A DNA stretch of 64,000 nucleotides, from NCBI GenBank assembly GCA_963715995.1, contig OY970283.1, positions 2,356,001-2,420,000 of the forward strand, read 5' to 3'. The DNA is from DATBDN01 sp963715995 (GTDB taxonomy: Bacteria; Actinomycetota; Thermoleophilia; Solirubrobacterales; Thermoleophilaceae). The translations under genes were made by a program, and so were the position numbers. Positions 45,280-53,228 of the stretch are shown in pieces. Within the stretch, counting starts at the first letter, position 1. Every line of letters begins with the position of its first letter. Below the pieces are notes generated by a model. That model saw only the letters and a program-made list of their open reading frames with translations, was not told the origin of the DNA and made no database searches.

Positions 45280-45324
45280 CGCCATTCTGCCCCACCTTCT
45301 CCCACTTTGCAACTCTTTTCCCCA
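45280..45324 (-). promoter_or_regulatory. mraZ promoter overlapped by MraZ-type boxes
   Basis: On the minus strand, TGGGG (45324-45320), TGGGA (45304-45300), TGGGG (45294-45290) and TGGCG (45284-45280) recur with exact 10-bp phasing; a degenerate AGTTG fills the missing position at 45314. TTGCAA (45312-45307) and CAGAAT (45289-45284) form -35 and -10 boxes with 17-bp spacing, so the boxes lie inside and around the promoter. The expected start is near 45277, leaving a leader of about 105 nt. Confidence 0.65.
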
Positions 45325-45552
45325 CACATCCGCCCCGTGTGCGTAGGTACGGAGGAGTCGTCGCGGGAAAACCGCTTGTCCATGCGCTTTTCGATGCCCT
45401 GAGGCGGTGGGGCGCGGTGGCGCAAGTTTGCTTGCAGCGGGGAGGAGCGGCCGGACGGACGGCTGCCTTGGGGCTTTCCGGTCGGCGGTAAGAGCCCCGT
45501 CTCAAGACTCCCGGCAGGCGTTCGACGGCGGCGCCCGCGTTGCGCGAGCGCC

Positions 45553-45632
45553 GTGGTCTCCGCGGGCTTGCTCTGGCGCTGTGGCACGCAAACTGCTTCG
45601 GCCAAGGGGTGGCTGGACTGGCGCCTGCGCCC
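45553..45632. repeat. Dispersed repeat R, copy 1
   Basis: This roughly 80-bp unit contains AAACTGCTTCGGCCAAGGGG and GTGGCTGGACTGGCGCCTGC in succession. It is repeated inverted at 45800-45880 (about 60 bp nearly identical) and, about 80 percent alike by eye, at 57530-57602. The region 45325-45973 has no convincing gene; ORFs that cross it are repeat-derived. Confidence 0.8.
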
Positions 45633-45731
45633 GTCCGCACTGCGGCGAGGTCCCCCGCCCGGAGCGATCCTTGGGGAGCCCGGCGATCGCGCTTTTCGGG
45701 GGGCACGCTTCGAGCGCCTCCGTGCGCGGAA

Positions 45732-45776
45732 GCTGTGCGACAAAAACCACCGCATAGGTGGCATATGTCGCACAGC
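45732..45776. repeat. Palindrome E3
   Basis: The arms GCTGTGCGACA..CCACC and GGTGG..TGTCGCACAGC pair at 17 of 20 positions around GCATA. It is the third member of the E1/E2 family, here with no gene beside it, placed between two inverted copies of repeat R. The adjoining ACAGCCGACCGA also matches sequence next to E2. Confidence 0.85.
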
Positions 45777-45799
45777 CGACCGAAAGGACCGCCCCGCGA

Positions 45800-45880
45800 C
45801 CCGCGCAAGCGCCACATCAGCCACCCCTCGGCCGAAGCAGTTTGCGTGCCACAGCGCCAGAGCAAGCCCGCGGCAGACGG
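45800..45880. repeat. Dispersed repeat R, copy 2 (inverted)
   Basis: The reverse complement of this stretch matches copy 1 through GCTTGCTCTGGCGCTGTGGC and AAACTGCTTCGGCC, so copies 1 and 2 form a large inverted repeat with about 170 bp between them. Palindrome E3 sits in the middle. In this orientation the unit reads like the 57.5-kb copy. Confidence 0.8.
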
Positions 45881-45973
45881 CGCGTGCGGAGACCGCAGTG
45901 GAGCGCCACCGGCGCGCGCTGGCCTTCGAGACGGCCTCTTGTGCGATGCGCGTCAGGGCTCAGGCGCCGCGGC

Positions 45974-46801
45974 TCAGTGCACGCCGAGGCCGCCGCCGTG
46001 CGACCCGAGCATCGCCGCGGCCAGCGCCGCCGCCACCAGCAGCAGCACCGACGGCACCAGCAGCAGCGCCACGGCGAGCTGGATCTTCGGAGCTGCCTTC
46101 GCGGCCTCCTCCTCGATCCGGCGACGGCGGGCCAGCCGCGCGTCGCGTGCCTGCGCTGCGAGGGTGTCGGAAAGCGGGGCGCCATGGCGGGCGGCGCGGC
46201 GCAGCGCTGCCGCGAAGGCCGCGAGCTCCGGCGCGGGCAGGCGGCGTTCGAGCGCGTCGAGCGAGGGATCGAGCGGCACGCCCAGCGCCGTCTGACGCGC
46301 GACCGCTGCGAGCTCGCGCGCGACCAGCGAGTCCGAACGCTCGCCGACTGCCGCCAGCGCCTGCGACGGCGCCATGCCGGCGTCGATCGCCACTCGCAGC
46401 AGATCGAGCAGCGCCGGCAGGTCGCGGCGCGCCGCGCGGACGCGCTCGCGTGTCCGCCGGCGCAGGTAGAGGTCGGGGGCGAAGAACCCTCCGGCAGGGC
46501 CGCCGATCAGCACGAGTGCGCCGAGCCGTCCCGGTGCCGCCGTGCTCGCGACGGTCGCGAGCGGCGCCGCCAGCAGCGCGCACAGCGCCTTCACGCCCAT
46601 CATCTCCCCCGCTCCTAGTCCGCCGGGCGCGCCGGCGGCCACGATTCGCGCGCTCAGATCGAGTGGCGGGCGCAGCCGCGCCGGGATCACGGCAGAGAGC
46701 CTCCGGGCGAGGCCCGGCGCGCGAGCTGTGCGTGATCCGACCAGCGTCGCGAAACCGGCCAGCCCACAAGCGCCCGCCGCAAAGGCCAGCACGGCGGTCA
46801 T
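45974..46801 (-). CDS. tadC: TadC-like pilus platform protein
   Basis: The 275-residue membrane protein carries a type II secretion F domain (ARRDLPALLDLLRVAIDAGMAPSQALAAV, then LAAFAAALRRAARHGAPLSDTLAAQA) and hydrophobic helices at both ends. With TadB it forms the inner-membrane platform on which the TadA motor acts to build Flp pili. It overlaps tadB by 4 bp. The operon ends here, followed by repeat DNA with no pilin or TadE/F gene. Confidence 0.88.
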   Translation of the reverse strand: MTAVLAFAAGACGLAGFATLVGSRTARAPGLARRLSAVIPARLRPPLDLSARIVAAGAPGGLGAGEMMGVKALCALLAAPLATVASTAAPGRLGALVLIGGPAGGFFAPDLYLRRRTRERVRAARRDLPALLDLLRVAIDAGMAPSQALAAVGERSDSLVARELAAVARQTALGVPLDPSLDALERRLPAPELAAFAAALRRAARHGAPLSDTLAAQARDARLARRRRIEEEAAKAAPKIQLAVALLLVPSVLLLVAAALAAAMLGSHGGGLGVH

Positions 46802-47649
46802 GCGCGCAGCCGCGCCAGCCGCCGGATGGCGAACGCGGCCGCGACCTGCATCGCCACCGCCATCCCGACCAGCACCCCCGTGAGCGGCGAGCCGGCCAGT
46901 CGTGCCACGAAGCCCGGCGACGCCAGCTCGGCCAGGCAGGCGCCGCCCAGCGGCAGCATGACGACCACGAGCCCGGTGAAGCGGGCCTGCGCGGTGGCCG
47001 CCCGCACCTCCCCCAGCAGCCGCGCCTCATCCTCGAACGCTCGCGCGGACGCTCTGAGCAACGAGGCCAGATCGCCGCCCGCGCGGCGCTGCATCAAGGC
47101 GCCGGCGACGATGACGTCGATCGCAGGCAGCGCGATCCGGCGTCGCATGCCCTCGAGGGCGGCGTCGGTCCCAGCTCCTAGCTCGAGCTCGGCGGCGACG
47201 CGCCTGAGCTCGTTGCCGGGCGGGCCGGCCAGCGACCCTGCCGCGCCCGCGAGCGCGCCGCGCAGGGAGTGCCCGCCGGACAGCGCATCGGCCAGAGCGA
47301 CGGCGATCTCCGCCGCGCCCGCCTCGACCGCCTCGCGGTAACGGGTTCGACGGGCCCGCAGCAGGCGGCTCGCGAGCGTGGGCGCCACGGCCGCGGCGAC
47401 AACCGCGCCGCCGACGCCGAAGACCAGCCACCCGGCCCCCGCCGTAGCGAGCGCGCCGACGAGCAGCAGCCGCCGGCGCTCGGAGCGGTCGGGGTCGAGC
47501 CCTTCGCTGCCGGCGCGCGACACCGTTGCGAGCGCGGCACGCCAATGGCGGTCGAGCGCCGGCCCGCGGTCGAGTGCATCCGACAGCAGGTCGGCAACAG
47601 CGACGACGGCCAGCAGGGCCGCGCAGGCCGCAAGCGCCGGAGCGCTCAC
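46798..47649 (-). CDS. tadB: TadB-like pilus platform protein
   Basis: The 283-residue membrane protein has hydrophobic segments at about 1-20, 62-88 and near the C-terminus, around an F domain (VEAGAAEIAVALADALSGGHSLRGALAGAA, DVIVAGALMQRRAGGDLASLL, ARFTGLVVVMLPLGGACLA). It overlaps tadA and tadC by 4 bp each. The assignment to TadB rather than TadC rests on its place after tadA. Confidence 0.88.
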   Translation of the reverse strand: MSAPALAACAALLAVVAVADLLSDALDRGPALDRHWRAALATVSRAGSEGLDPDRSERRRLLLVGALATAGAGWLVFGVGGAVVAAAVAPTLASRLLRARRTRYREAVEAGAAEIAVALADALSGGHSLRGALAGAAGSLAGPPGNELRRVAAELELGAGTDAALEGMRRRIALPAIDVIVAGALMQRRAGGDLASLLRASARAFEDEARLLGEVRAATAQARFTGLVVVMLPLGGACLAELASPGFVARLAGSPLTGVLVGMAVAMQVAAAFAIRRLARLRA

Positions 47650-48816
47650 CGCAGGCGCTCCGCCAGCCGCCCATCGGCCGGGCGCACGAGTGAGCGCCCG
47701 TGTACGCCCGCGGCGTACAGCTCGCGTACGCCCACTGCACCGGCACGCCGAACGACCTCGGCCACCGCCGCAACCTCGCGGCGGCCGTCGGGGGTCCGCC
47801 GCTGGTGGACCACGAGCTCGATCGCCGCGCCGACCTGGTCGCGGATCGCCTCGTGGGGCAGCCCCACCGCGGCCATCAGCGCCAGCGTCTCGATCCGCCG
47901 CAGCGCCTCCTCCGCCGACATGGCGTGAACGGTCGTGAGCGAGCCGTCGTGCCCGGTGGTGAGCGCGCTCAGCATGTCGAGCGCCTCCCCGCCGCGAACC
48001 TCGCCGACGACGATCCGGTCCGGCCGCATGCGCAACGCGTTGCGCACCAGCGCGCGGATCGTCACCTCGCCGCGGCCCTCCACGTTCGGCGGCCGTGCCT
48101 CCAGTCGTACGACATGCTCCTGCCGCAGCGCCAGCTCGGCGGCATCCTCGATCGTGACGATGCGCTCGCCGTCGGGGATCGCGCCGGACAGCGCGTTCAA
48201 GGTGGTCGTCTTGCCCGAGCCGGTGCCGCCGCTGACGAGGACCGCCGCGCGTGCCCGCACGCAGTCGGCAAGGAAGTCCGCGACCGCCTGCGGCATCGTC
48301 GCGTTGGCGACCAGGTCACCGAGCGCGAAGCCGTGCGGGCGAAAGCGACGGATCGTCATGCACGGGCCATCGACCGCGAGCGGCGGCACGACCACGTTCA
48401 CGCGCGAGCCGTCGGGCAGCCGCGCATCGCACATCGGCGAGGCCTCGTCCACGCGCCGGCCGAGCGGCGCGATCACGCGCTCGATCGCGTGCAACAGCTC
48501 CGCCTCGGTGGTGAACGCGGCCGACGTGCGCTCGACCAGGCCGCGACGTTCCACCCACACGTCGCCGTGCCCGTTGACCATCACCTCGTCGACTGACGGG
48601 TCCGCCAGCAGCGGCTCGAGCGGGCCGAGCCCGGTCGCGAGCCGCACGATGCGCGCGGTCAGGACCTCACGGGTGCCGGCGTCTAGCGCGGCGGGCCTCG
48701 CGCTCCACGAGCCGCGCAGCCTGCGCCTCGACCCCGCCGGGATCGGCGATGCCGTCCCGCGCGCGCTCGACCAGGCGCTGCCGCAGCGAGTGCGCGAGCT
48801 CGTCGAGGGCCTCCAT
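47646..48816 (-). CDS. tadA: TadA/CpaF pilus assembly ATPase, with one extra base
   Basis: Motor ATPase of the Tad pilus. The conserved part has GLGPLEPLLADPSVDEVMVNG, Walker A VSGGTGSGKTTTLNAL, the Asp box TIEDAAELAL, Walker B MRPDRIVVGEVRGGEAL and TTVHA. No start exists in frame upstream of residue LATGLGP. One base less near 48686 joins it to a segment from the ATG at 48816 (MEALDELAHSLRQRL to LVEREARR), the usual helical N-terminus. The 1171-bp span has exactly one extra base. Corrected length is about 389 residues. Confidence 0.88.
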
Positions 48817-48855
48817 GCGTAATGAAGGCCACGCGGCGTGAAGTTCGCCCCCGCG

Positions 48856-49776
48856 CTAGGAAACGGGCGTCATCACGCGCGGGGCAGTGCCTTGCTCCAG
48901 GCGCTCGCGCTGGCGCTCTGGCGTGATCCGAACGACTCCGTGCGCCAGCCCCAGCTTCTCGAGCCCGCGGATGACCCACGCGGAGGGGTCGAGCTCCCAC
49001 CAGCGCAGCCCGTGCTCGGCCGAGCGCGGGAAGGCGTGGTGGTTGTGGTGCCAGGCCTCGCCGAACGACGGCAGCGCCAGCCAGAAGACGTTGGTCGAGT
49101 GGTCATCGGTGTCGAAACGGCGCGTGCCGAAGAAGTGGCAGATCGAGTTGATGCTCCACGTGACGTGGTGCACCAGGAACACGCGCACGAAGCCGGCCCA
49201 CAGGAGCGCCATCGCCGCGCCGGCCAGCGTCCCCTCGAACGCGAAGCCGAGTGCGGCCGGGATGAGCAGGCCGGCGAGGAAGATGCCGACGAACCACCTG
49301 TGGATCGCGTACAGGCCGCGGTCCTCGATGATGTCGCGCGCGTAGCGCTGGTGCTCGGCCTGGCCCCAGTCGGTCATCAGCCAGCCGAAGTGCGCATGCA
49401 CCAGGCCGAGGAAGACGCCGCGCGCGCCGCTGCCGTGCTCGTGCACGTGCGGGCTGTGCGGATCGCCCTCCTCGTCGGTGTGGGCGTGGTGCTTGCGGTG
49501 GTCGGCGACCCAGTGCGCGAGCGGCCCCTGGGCGGCCATCGAGCCGAGCACGGCGAACGTGTACTGGACGGGGCGCCGCGCCTGGAACGAGCGGTGTGTG
49601 AACAGGCGGTGGTAGCCGATGGTGATGCCGAGCGCGGTCAGCACGTACATCGCGCCCATGATCGCCAGCGCGGTCCCGTCGACCGCGCGCTGCCAGAGCA
49701 GGACGATCGCGAGGATGAAGGCCGCGAACGGCACGATCACCGACCCCAGGCTGACGTAGCGCTCAGTTCTCGTCAT
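48856..49776 (-). CDS. Acyl-CoA/acyl-lipid desaturase
   Basis: A 306-residue membrane di-iron desaturase of the stearoyl-CoA delta-9 type. The three His boxes are HRLFTH (56-61), HRKHH (93-97) and HHNHH (243-247), with four or more hydrophobic helices. It would introduce double bonds into membrane fatty acids. A PucR-type regulator is divergent, 77 bp away, over a small inverted repeat. Confidence 0.93.
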   Translation of the reverse strand: MTRTERYVSLGSVIVPFAAFILAIVLLWQRAVDGTALAIMGAMYVLTALGITIGYHRLFTHRSFQARRPVQYTFAVLGSMAAQGPLAHWVADHRKHHAHTDEEGDPHSPHVHEHGSGARGVFLGLVHAHFGWLMTDWGQAEHQRYARDIIEDRGLYAIHRWFVGIFLAGLLIPAALGFAFEGTLAGAAMALLWAGFVRVFLVHHVTWSINSICHFFGTRRFDTDDHSTNVFWLALPSFGEAWHHNHHAFPRSAEHGLRWWELDPSAWVIRGLEKLGLAHGVVRITPERQRERLEQGTAPRVMTPVS

Positions 49777-49783
49777 TGCCAGG

Positions 49784-49808
49784 ACGCTATTGACCCGGCG
49801 GTTAGCGT
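49784..49808. promoter_or_regulatory. Inverted repeat between desaturase and PucR-type regulator
   Basis: ACGCTA and TAGCGT form a perfect 6-bp inverted repeat spaced by 13 bases, within the 77-bp gap between divergent starts. A second stem, AACCCA/TGGGTT (about 49819-49840), followed by a T-run, lies just ahead of the regulator. Either could be an operator; no strong promoter boxes stand out. Confidence 0.35.
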
Positions 49809-49853
49809 TCTACGTGCGTAACCCAGAACTGACGATGGGTTTTTGTCACCTTG

Positions 49854-51017
49854 ATGAGCAATCTCTCCCACGAACCCTGGCGCGCCCTCTCCCCTTCGCT
49901 CGCGCAGATCATCGAGCCGGAGCTGCCCCAGCTCGGCGACGAGATCCTCGCCGTGATCGCCGACGAGGTGCCCGAGTACCAGCGCCCGCTCGAAGGCAGC
50001 TTCGGCCGCGGCCTGCGGCTGGGCGTCGAGGAGGCGCTCGCGCAGTTCGCGCGGCTGGTGGCCGATCCGGCCCAGGGACGCGGCCGCAGCCGCGAGGTCT
50101 ATGTCGGGCTCGGTCGCGGGGAGATGCGCGAGGGCCGCTCGCTCGACGCGCTCCAGGCCGCCTACCGAGTTGGCGCACGCGTGGCGTGGCGGCGGCTCTC
50201 GGCGGTGGGCCTCGAGGCGGGTCTCGACCCCGAGGCACTGTGCCTGCTGGCCGACGCGATCTTCGCCTACATCGACGAGCTCGCCGCCGACTCCGTCGAG
50301 GGCTACGCACAGGCCCAGCAGGCGGCGGCAGGTGAGCGTGAGCGGCGGCGACGCATTCTGCTGGCGGCGCTGCTGGCCGAGCGCGTCGATCCCGACGCCC
50401 TGCGCCAGGCCGCTGCGGACGCCGGCTGGCCGCCGTCGCCCACGCTTGCGCTGCTCGCATGCGAACCGGGCGAGCTCGACCAGATCGTGCGGCGGCTGCC
50501 GGCCGAGACGCTGGCGGGGACGGTCGAGGAGCTCGGCTGCATCGTCATCCGCGACCCCGACGGGCCGGGCCGGCGCGCCGAGCTGGAGCGCGCCTGCGAC
50601 GGGCGCGCTGCCGCGCTCGGCCCCACGCGTGCCGGCGATCGCGCACGCGAGTCCTGGGCCCGTGCACGCTCGGGACTGGCGGTGATCCGTGCAGGCGTGC
50701 TTCCGCCCGAGCTGTGCCGGACCTCCGAGCACCTGGCCGCGATCGCCTTCTTCGAGGCACGCGAGCCGCTGCGCGAGCTCTCGGCCGAGCGCCTGGCGCC
50801 GCTCGAGGGCCTGAGCCCCGTCGCGCGCGGGCGCATGGCGGAGACGCTGCGCGCCTACCTGGACGAGCGCGGCAACGCGCCCGCGATGGCCGCCGCGCTG
50901 CACGTGCACCCGCAGACGGTCCGCTACCGGTTGAAGAAGCTGCGCGAGATCTTCGGCGAGGCACTCGACGACCCCGACGCGCGCTTCGAGCTGGAGACCG
51001 CGGTGCGCGTGCGCTGA
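49854..51017 (+). CDS. PucR-type helix-turn-helix regulator
   Basis: The 387-residue protein has an N-terminal all-helical sensor region (about 20-160), a middle CdaR GGDEF-like region with little similarity and a C-terminal PucR helix-turn-helix (about 335-385: YLDERGNAPAMAAALHVHPQ then TVRYRLKKLREIFGE). It is divergent from the desaturase and probably regulates it. ATG at 49854 is preferred over the TTG just before it. A strong terminator follows. Confidence 0.87.
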   Translation: MSNLSHEPWRALSPSLAQIIEPELPQLGDEILAVIADEVPEYQRPLEGSFGRGLRLGVEEALAQFARLVADPAQGRGRSREVYVGLGRGEMREGRSLDALQAAYRVGARVAWRRLSAVGLEAGLDPEALCLLADAIFAYIDELAADSVEGYAQAQQAAAGERERRRRILLAALLAERVDPDALRQAAADAGWPPSPTLALLACEPGELDQIVRRLPAETLAGTVEELGCIVIRDPDGPGRRAELERACDGRAAALGPTRAGDRARESWARARSGLAVIRAGVLPPELCRTSEHLAAIAFFEAREPLRELSAERLAPLEGLSPVARGRMAETLRAYLDERGNAPAMAAALHVHPQTVRYRLKKLREIFGEALDDPDARFELETAVRVR

Positions 51018-51042
51018 CGCGTCACTTCAGTCCCCGGCAAGC

Positions 51043-51083
51043 AGAAAGCCCGCCCCCGCGCAGTGCGCGGAGACGGGCTTTCT
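51043..51083. terminator. Bidirectional intrinsic terminator
   Basis: AGAAAGCCCG (51043-51052) pairs with CGGGCTTTCT (51074-51083), enclosing a second perfect stem CCGCGC/GCGCGG with loop AGT. A/T tracts flank the outer stem on both sides, so it can end both the PucR-type gene (plus) and the secreted-protein gene (minus). Confidence 0.85.
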
Positions 51084-51096
51084 CACAACCTCGTTG

Positions 51097-51786
51097 CTAG
51101 CTGCTCGAGCCCGAGCCCGACGAGCTGCCGGAGTCCGACCCGTTCTGGTTCGAACCGCTGCCGCTCTTGGCGCCCGGAGCGGGTGCGCCCGGGGGCGGGC
51201 CGCCGGGTCCGAACCCGCGGCCGAAGCCGTGCTGCTCGAAGCGCTTCTTCTGCTTCGCGATGAAGTCGTCGTCCGCCGCGAGCACGACGTTGCCCTTCGG
51301 CCCGCCGGTGATCACGCGCACGTGGTCGCCCGCCTTCAGGTCGCTCAGCTTCGCGTCGGCGCCGTCGCGGATGACCTTGGCGTCGCTGCCCACGTCGACT
51401 GCGACGTCATCCTTGTAAGTGGCCTTGTCGGTCGCTTCCTTGATGTGAACCGTGGTCCCGTCGACCGAGTTGAGCGTGCCGCCGTCGGAGGTGATCGTGT
51501 CGAAGCCGGTGCCGTCCTTGTTCGGGACGACCGCCTGCTCGTGCACCGGTCCGTCGCCACCCAGAGGGCCGGGGCCACCGAAGCCTGGCCCGGGACCGCC
51601 GCGCATCCCGCGGCGCAGCGCGCGCTTGGCCGCACGCAGCGGGGCCCTGACCGCCGCAGCCTTCTTGGCGGCCGCGGCGCTCTTCGCCGTCGCTGCCTTC
51701 TTCGATGGAGCCGCGGCACTGCCGGCGATGCCGGCGATGGCGCCCACAACTGCGCATACCGCGATGACCAGAGAAATTCGTTTCAT
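51097..51786 (-). CDS. Secreted protein of unknown function
   Basis: The 229-residue protein has a signal peptide (MKRISLVIAVCAVVGAIAGI, Ala-rich cleavage region), an Ala/Lys-rich stretch, a Gly/Pro-rich linker and a folded middle (about 85-180) with two beta-rich repeats (TITSDGGTLNSVDGTTVHIK; DLKAGDHVRVITGGPKGNVVL) resembling DUF5666-type or OB-like modules. The tail is Gly/Ser-rich. It is the third gene of an operon with a response regulator and histidine kinase, so it is probably a target or partner of that system. Confidence 0.65.
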   Translation of the reverse strand: MKRISLVIAVCAVVGAIAGIAGSAAAPSKKAATAKSAAAAKKAAAVRAPLRAAKRALRRGMRGGPGPGFGGPGPLGGDGPVHEQAVVPNKDGTGFDTITSDGGTLNSVDGTTVHIKEATDKATYKDDVAVDVGSDAKVIRDGADAKLSDLKAGDHVRVITGGPKGNVVLAADDDFIAKQKKRFEQHGFGRGFGPGGPPPGAPAPGAKSGSGSNQNGSDSGSSSGSGSSS

Positions 51787-51797
51787 TCCCGAAGCAT

Positions 51798-53228
51798 TCA
51801 CCCCTCTTGTAAACCCTCTGTAAGAGCTGCGGGCGACCTCACAGGCGCGCCAAAGCTCACGTGCACCACGGCGCCGCCGCCGGCTGCGTTCTCCGCGCTG
51901 GCAGCGCCACCACCCGCCTCGGCCGCCTGCCGGACGATTGCCAGCCCGAGGCCGGAGCCGGGCATGGCGCGTGCGCGGTCCGAGCGGAAGAAGCGATCGA
52001 AGACGTTCGGCAGGTCGTCGCGCTCGAAGCCTGGCCCGTGATCGCGCACCGACAGCTCGCCGTCGCGCAGCCGCACCTCCACCAGGCCGCCGGGCGGGCT
52101 CCACTTGCGTGCGTTGTCGAGCACGTTCGACACCGCGCGCGCTATGCGCTCCTGCTGGCCGCGGATGAGTGTCGGCTCCAGATCGAGGTCGAACGAGACG
52201 CGTGAGCCGAAGCGCCGTCGCGCCCGCTCGACCAGCTGCTCGGTCACGAGGTCGAGGCGCACGTCGTCAACCTCGCTCGTGAGCGGCTTGGTGTCGCGGG
52301 CGAGCTCGACGATGTCGGCCACCAGGCTGGTGAGCTCGTCGAGCTCCGAGACGATGTCGTGGCGCACCGCCGTGAGCTCCGCCTCCGGCAGGCGGTCGGC
52401 TTCCTCGAGCAGCTGGATGTTCGCGCGGATGCTCGAGATCGGCGTGCGCAGCTCGTGACCGGCATCGGCCACCAGATGCCGCTGTGCCGCCACCGACTGC
52501 TCGAGCTCGTCGAGCGTCGCGTTGAAGCTGCGCGCCAGCCGCGCGAGCTCGTCGTCACCCTCCACGTCCATCCGCCGCGAGACGTCACCGCTCGCGGCGA
52601 TCCGCTCGGTGCCGCTCGTGAAGCGCCGCACGGGCGCGAGCGCGGCTCGCGCGACGCCGCCTCCGAGCGCGAACGCAAGCGCCACCCCGCCGGCGGCCAT
52701 CGCGAGCATGATCACGAGCACCCGGTGGAGCGAGTTGTCGACCTCGGTCAGCGGCCGCGCCACCTGCACCGCACCCAGGCGGCCGAGCCCGATCGTCAGC
52801 ACGCGCAGGTGCGTGCCGTCGGCATGCACGTCATCGAAGCGCCGCCCGCTGCCATTGCTGGCAACCGCCACGGCCTCGTTGGTGGCAGACAGGCGCCCGC
52901 TTTCGCCGCGCGGCCGCAGCACGCTGCCGTCGGCCGCGACGAACTGCACGTAGCCCGCAGCGCCGCCGAAGGCAGGCGCGGCGCGGTCGAAGTTGCGATA
53001 GCCGGGCGGCGGGCCGGCGGGTGCCGGGCCGCCGATCCCGACGCCGCCGGGCCGGCCGGCCACCCCCGGCTCGAATGGCGCGAACGCCTGCGCGCGGTCG
53101 GTCAGCGAGCTGTCGACCTCGCTGCGCAGCTGGTTGCGGATGGCCACATACGACAGCGCCGCGCCCAGCACGACTGCGACGGCGACGGCGATCCCGGCCA
53201 CGCCCGCGATGCGCGCCCGCAGGCTCAT
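51798..53228 (-). CDS. Sensor histidine kinase
   Basis: The 476-residue kinase has an N-terminal helix (about 9-32), an extracytoplasmic domain (about 33-165) with a Gly/Pro-rich insert, a second helix (about 169-192), HAMP, a HisKA domain with phospho-acceptor His258 (DAGHELRTPISSI) and an ATPase domain with VLDNARKWSPP, RDHGPGF and GSGLGLAIV. The ATG overlaps the response-regulator stop by 4 bp. The layout resembles actinobacterial MprB-type sensors. Confidence 0.94.
   Translation of the reverse strand: MSLRARIAGVAGIAVAVAVVLGAALSYVAIRNQLRSEVDSSLTDRAQAFAPFEPGVAGRPGGVGIGGPAPAGPPPGYRNFDRAAPAFGGAAGYVQFVAADGSVLRPRGESGRLSATNEAVAVASNGSGRRFDDVHADGTHLRVLTIGLGRLGAVQVARPLTEVDNSLHRVLVIMLAMAAGGVALAFALGGGVARAALAPVRRFTSGTERIAASGDVSRRMDVEGDDELARLARSFNATLDELEQSVAAQRHLVADAGHELRTPISSIRANIQLLEEADRLPEAELTAVRHDIVSELDELTSLVADIVELARDTKPLTSEVDDVRLDLVTEQLVERARRRFGSRVSFDLDLEPTLIRGQQERIARAVSNVLDNARKWSPPGGLVEVRLRDGELSVRDHGPGFERDDLPNVFDRFFRSDRARAMPGSGLGLAIVRQAAEAGGGAASAENAAGGGAVVHVSFGAPVRSPAALTEGLQEG
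51808..51824. promoter_or_regulatory. Direct repeat TGTAAA/TGTAAG, candidate response-regulator site
   Basis: TGTAAA (51808-51813) and TGTAAG (51819-51824) are spaced 11 bp start to start, in the 3' end of the kinase gene just ahead of the secreted-protein gene. A similar pair with the same spacing lies before the regulator gene (53941-53957), on the other strand. OmpR-family proteins commonly bind such direct repeats. Confidence 0.4.

Noticed and set aside
44738..45865. A long N-terminal extension of MraZ reaching into the repeat region
   Set aside because: The upstream part translates repeat R and palindrome E3 sequence. MraZ is complete from the ATG at 45172, and its promoter lies downstream of that extension.
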